From the NCBI RefSeq assembly GCF_001467625.1, contig NZ_LNYB01000080.1:192762-256761 (forward strand): a stretch of DNA of 64,000 bases. Direction: 5' to 3'. The notes under the pieces are model-generated. The model was given only the letters and a program-made list of their open reading frames with translations, was not told the DNA's origin and searched no databases. This DNA comes from Legionella feeleii (GTDB lineage: Bacteria > Pseudomonadota > Gammaproteobacteria > Legionellales > Legionellaceae). Both the position numbers and the translations under genes were made by a program. The stretch's first letter is position 1. Every line of letters starts with the position of its first letter. Below are positions 63,405-64,000 of the stretch, one piece after another.

Positions 63405-64000
63405 CTACAATAAATTCAGCGTATCGGTAGTTTCTTTAAATTTCTTCATTTCTGCCGTTGAAAAATCAGAAATGCCACGAATAAATTCGTCCATTTCAAT
63501 CTCTTCACTGCCGATCCCCAGAGCCTTACGCACATAATTTGCTGCCATTAAAACAGGAGCAAGTCTGTATTTTTTAATATTTATGGCATGTAGATACGCA
63601 GTAAAAAACTCCGTTCTTAAGTTGCCTATACCCTTGCCCATACCAGCAAGTGACGCATCAATATAGTGTGCTCCAGCATTCATTGCCGCCAAAGTATTAA
63701 CCTGGGCTAATCCTAAATTATCATGGGCATGAAAACCCAAAGGAATCGAATATTCCCTGCTGTATTTACGGTAAATCTGGTCAACTCTTGCAGGCAATAG
63801 ACTACCATTCGAATCAGCGAAATAAATCATATCTGGCTTATGCGGATTAACTCTCGCTAATACTTCATCCAACTCCTTTTCTTTATAATGTGAGGTATGA
63901 ATAAAATTGACGGAGGTTGCCAAACCATATTGTTTTCCCATATCAATGAGTGGACACGCCTCTTCCACATCACCTTTGATAACACAAATTCGAAGTAATT
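63405..64000 (-). CDS. DRE-TIM aldolase/HMGL-like protein, 5' end cut by window
   Basis: The frame is open to the window edge and continues beyond; about 198 residues are visible. GFHAHDNLGLAQVNTLAAMNAGAHYIDASLAGMGKGIGNLRTE carries the metal-binding His-x-His and the DASLAGMG signature of 4-hydroxy-2-oxovalerate aldolase (DmpG/MhpE) rather than homocitrate synthase. A C-terminal helical part follows. It precedes the hydrolase-dlpA-DUF6282 block on the same strand, so it is probably the next upstream gene of that unit, 92 bases from the hydrolase start. Confidence 0.85.
   Translation of the reverse strand, partial: LLRICVIKGDVEEACPLIDMGKQYGLATSVNFIHTSHYKEKELDEVLARVNPHKPDMIYFADSNGSLLPARVDQIYRKYSREYSIPLGFHAHDNLGLAQVNTLAAMNAGAHYIDASLAGMGKGIGNLRTEFFTAYLHAINIKKYRLAPVLMAANYVRKALGIGSEEIEMDEFIRGISDFSTAEMKKFKETTDTLNLL

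Overview
The window reads as chromosomal DNA from a Legionella-type gammaproteobacterium, moderately AT-rich and densely coded. The pointers are a DotI/IcmL-family protein, two adjacent major-outer-membrane-protein (MOMP, Lpg1974-like) genes, an LbtU-type siderophore porin, a collagen-like Lcl-type adhesin, a DlpA-type dehydrogenase/RraA fusion and an OTU-domain protein that looks like a Dot/Icm effector. I saw no tRNA, rRNA, CRISPR array, transposase or phage gene. All function calls come from motifs and recalled family knowledge; no search was run.

Layout. 1-5.2 kb: partial duplicated ABC permease, a four-hairpin RNA-like segment ending in a terminator, an IcmL-like protein, DUF3592, a Cys-rich secreted protein, a TMEM43-like membrane protein and an avidin-like secreted protein. 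5.3-10 kb: complete glycine cleavage operon gcvT-gcvH-gcvPA-(YciI-like)-gcvPB with a good promoter. 10-18 kb: EAL-HDOD protein, small HTH protein, RMND1/Sif2-like protein, NCS2 permease, EamA exporter, double-GNAT and a serine beta-lactamase-like hydrolase; four of the seven copies of a palindromic repeat sit here. 18-25 kb: lone FabF-like synthase, lpxD-polA, an orphan receiver, a collagen-like/DUF1566 protein and an outer-membrane barrel. 25-39 kb: rpiA, a Thr-rich lipoprotein, a CBS-type synthase, the OTU protein, hydrolase and methyltransferase genes, ihfB, dcd, acyltransferase, MFS pump, FkbM methyltransferase, a macro-like protein and gloA-nfeD-slipin. 39-49 kb: LbtU-like porin, two MOMPs, motY, pyrC-rnt, grxD-peroxiredoxin, sodB and argD. 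49-59 kb: ferritin-like hydrolase plus methyltransferase, rnr-rlmB, small secreted and periplasmic proteins, DUF188, DUF4254 and a 709-residue membrane protein. 59-64 kb: dienelactone hydrolase, then an overlapping minus-strand cluster (HMGL-like aldolase, alpha/beta hydrolase, DlpA-type fusion, DUF6282) that looks like a small-molecule pathway.

The most notable items are the dispersed palindromic repeat family whose inner arms change sequence but keep pairing, the four-hairpin RNA candidate, the OTU effector candidate, the avidin-like protein with altered biotin pocket, the macro-like protein, and the DlpA-centred cluster.
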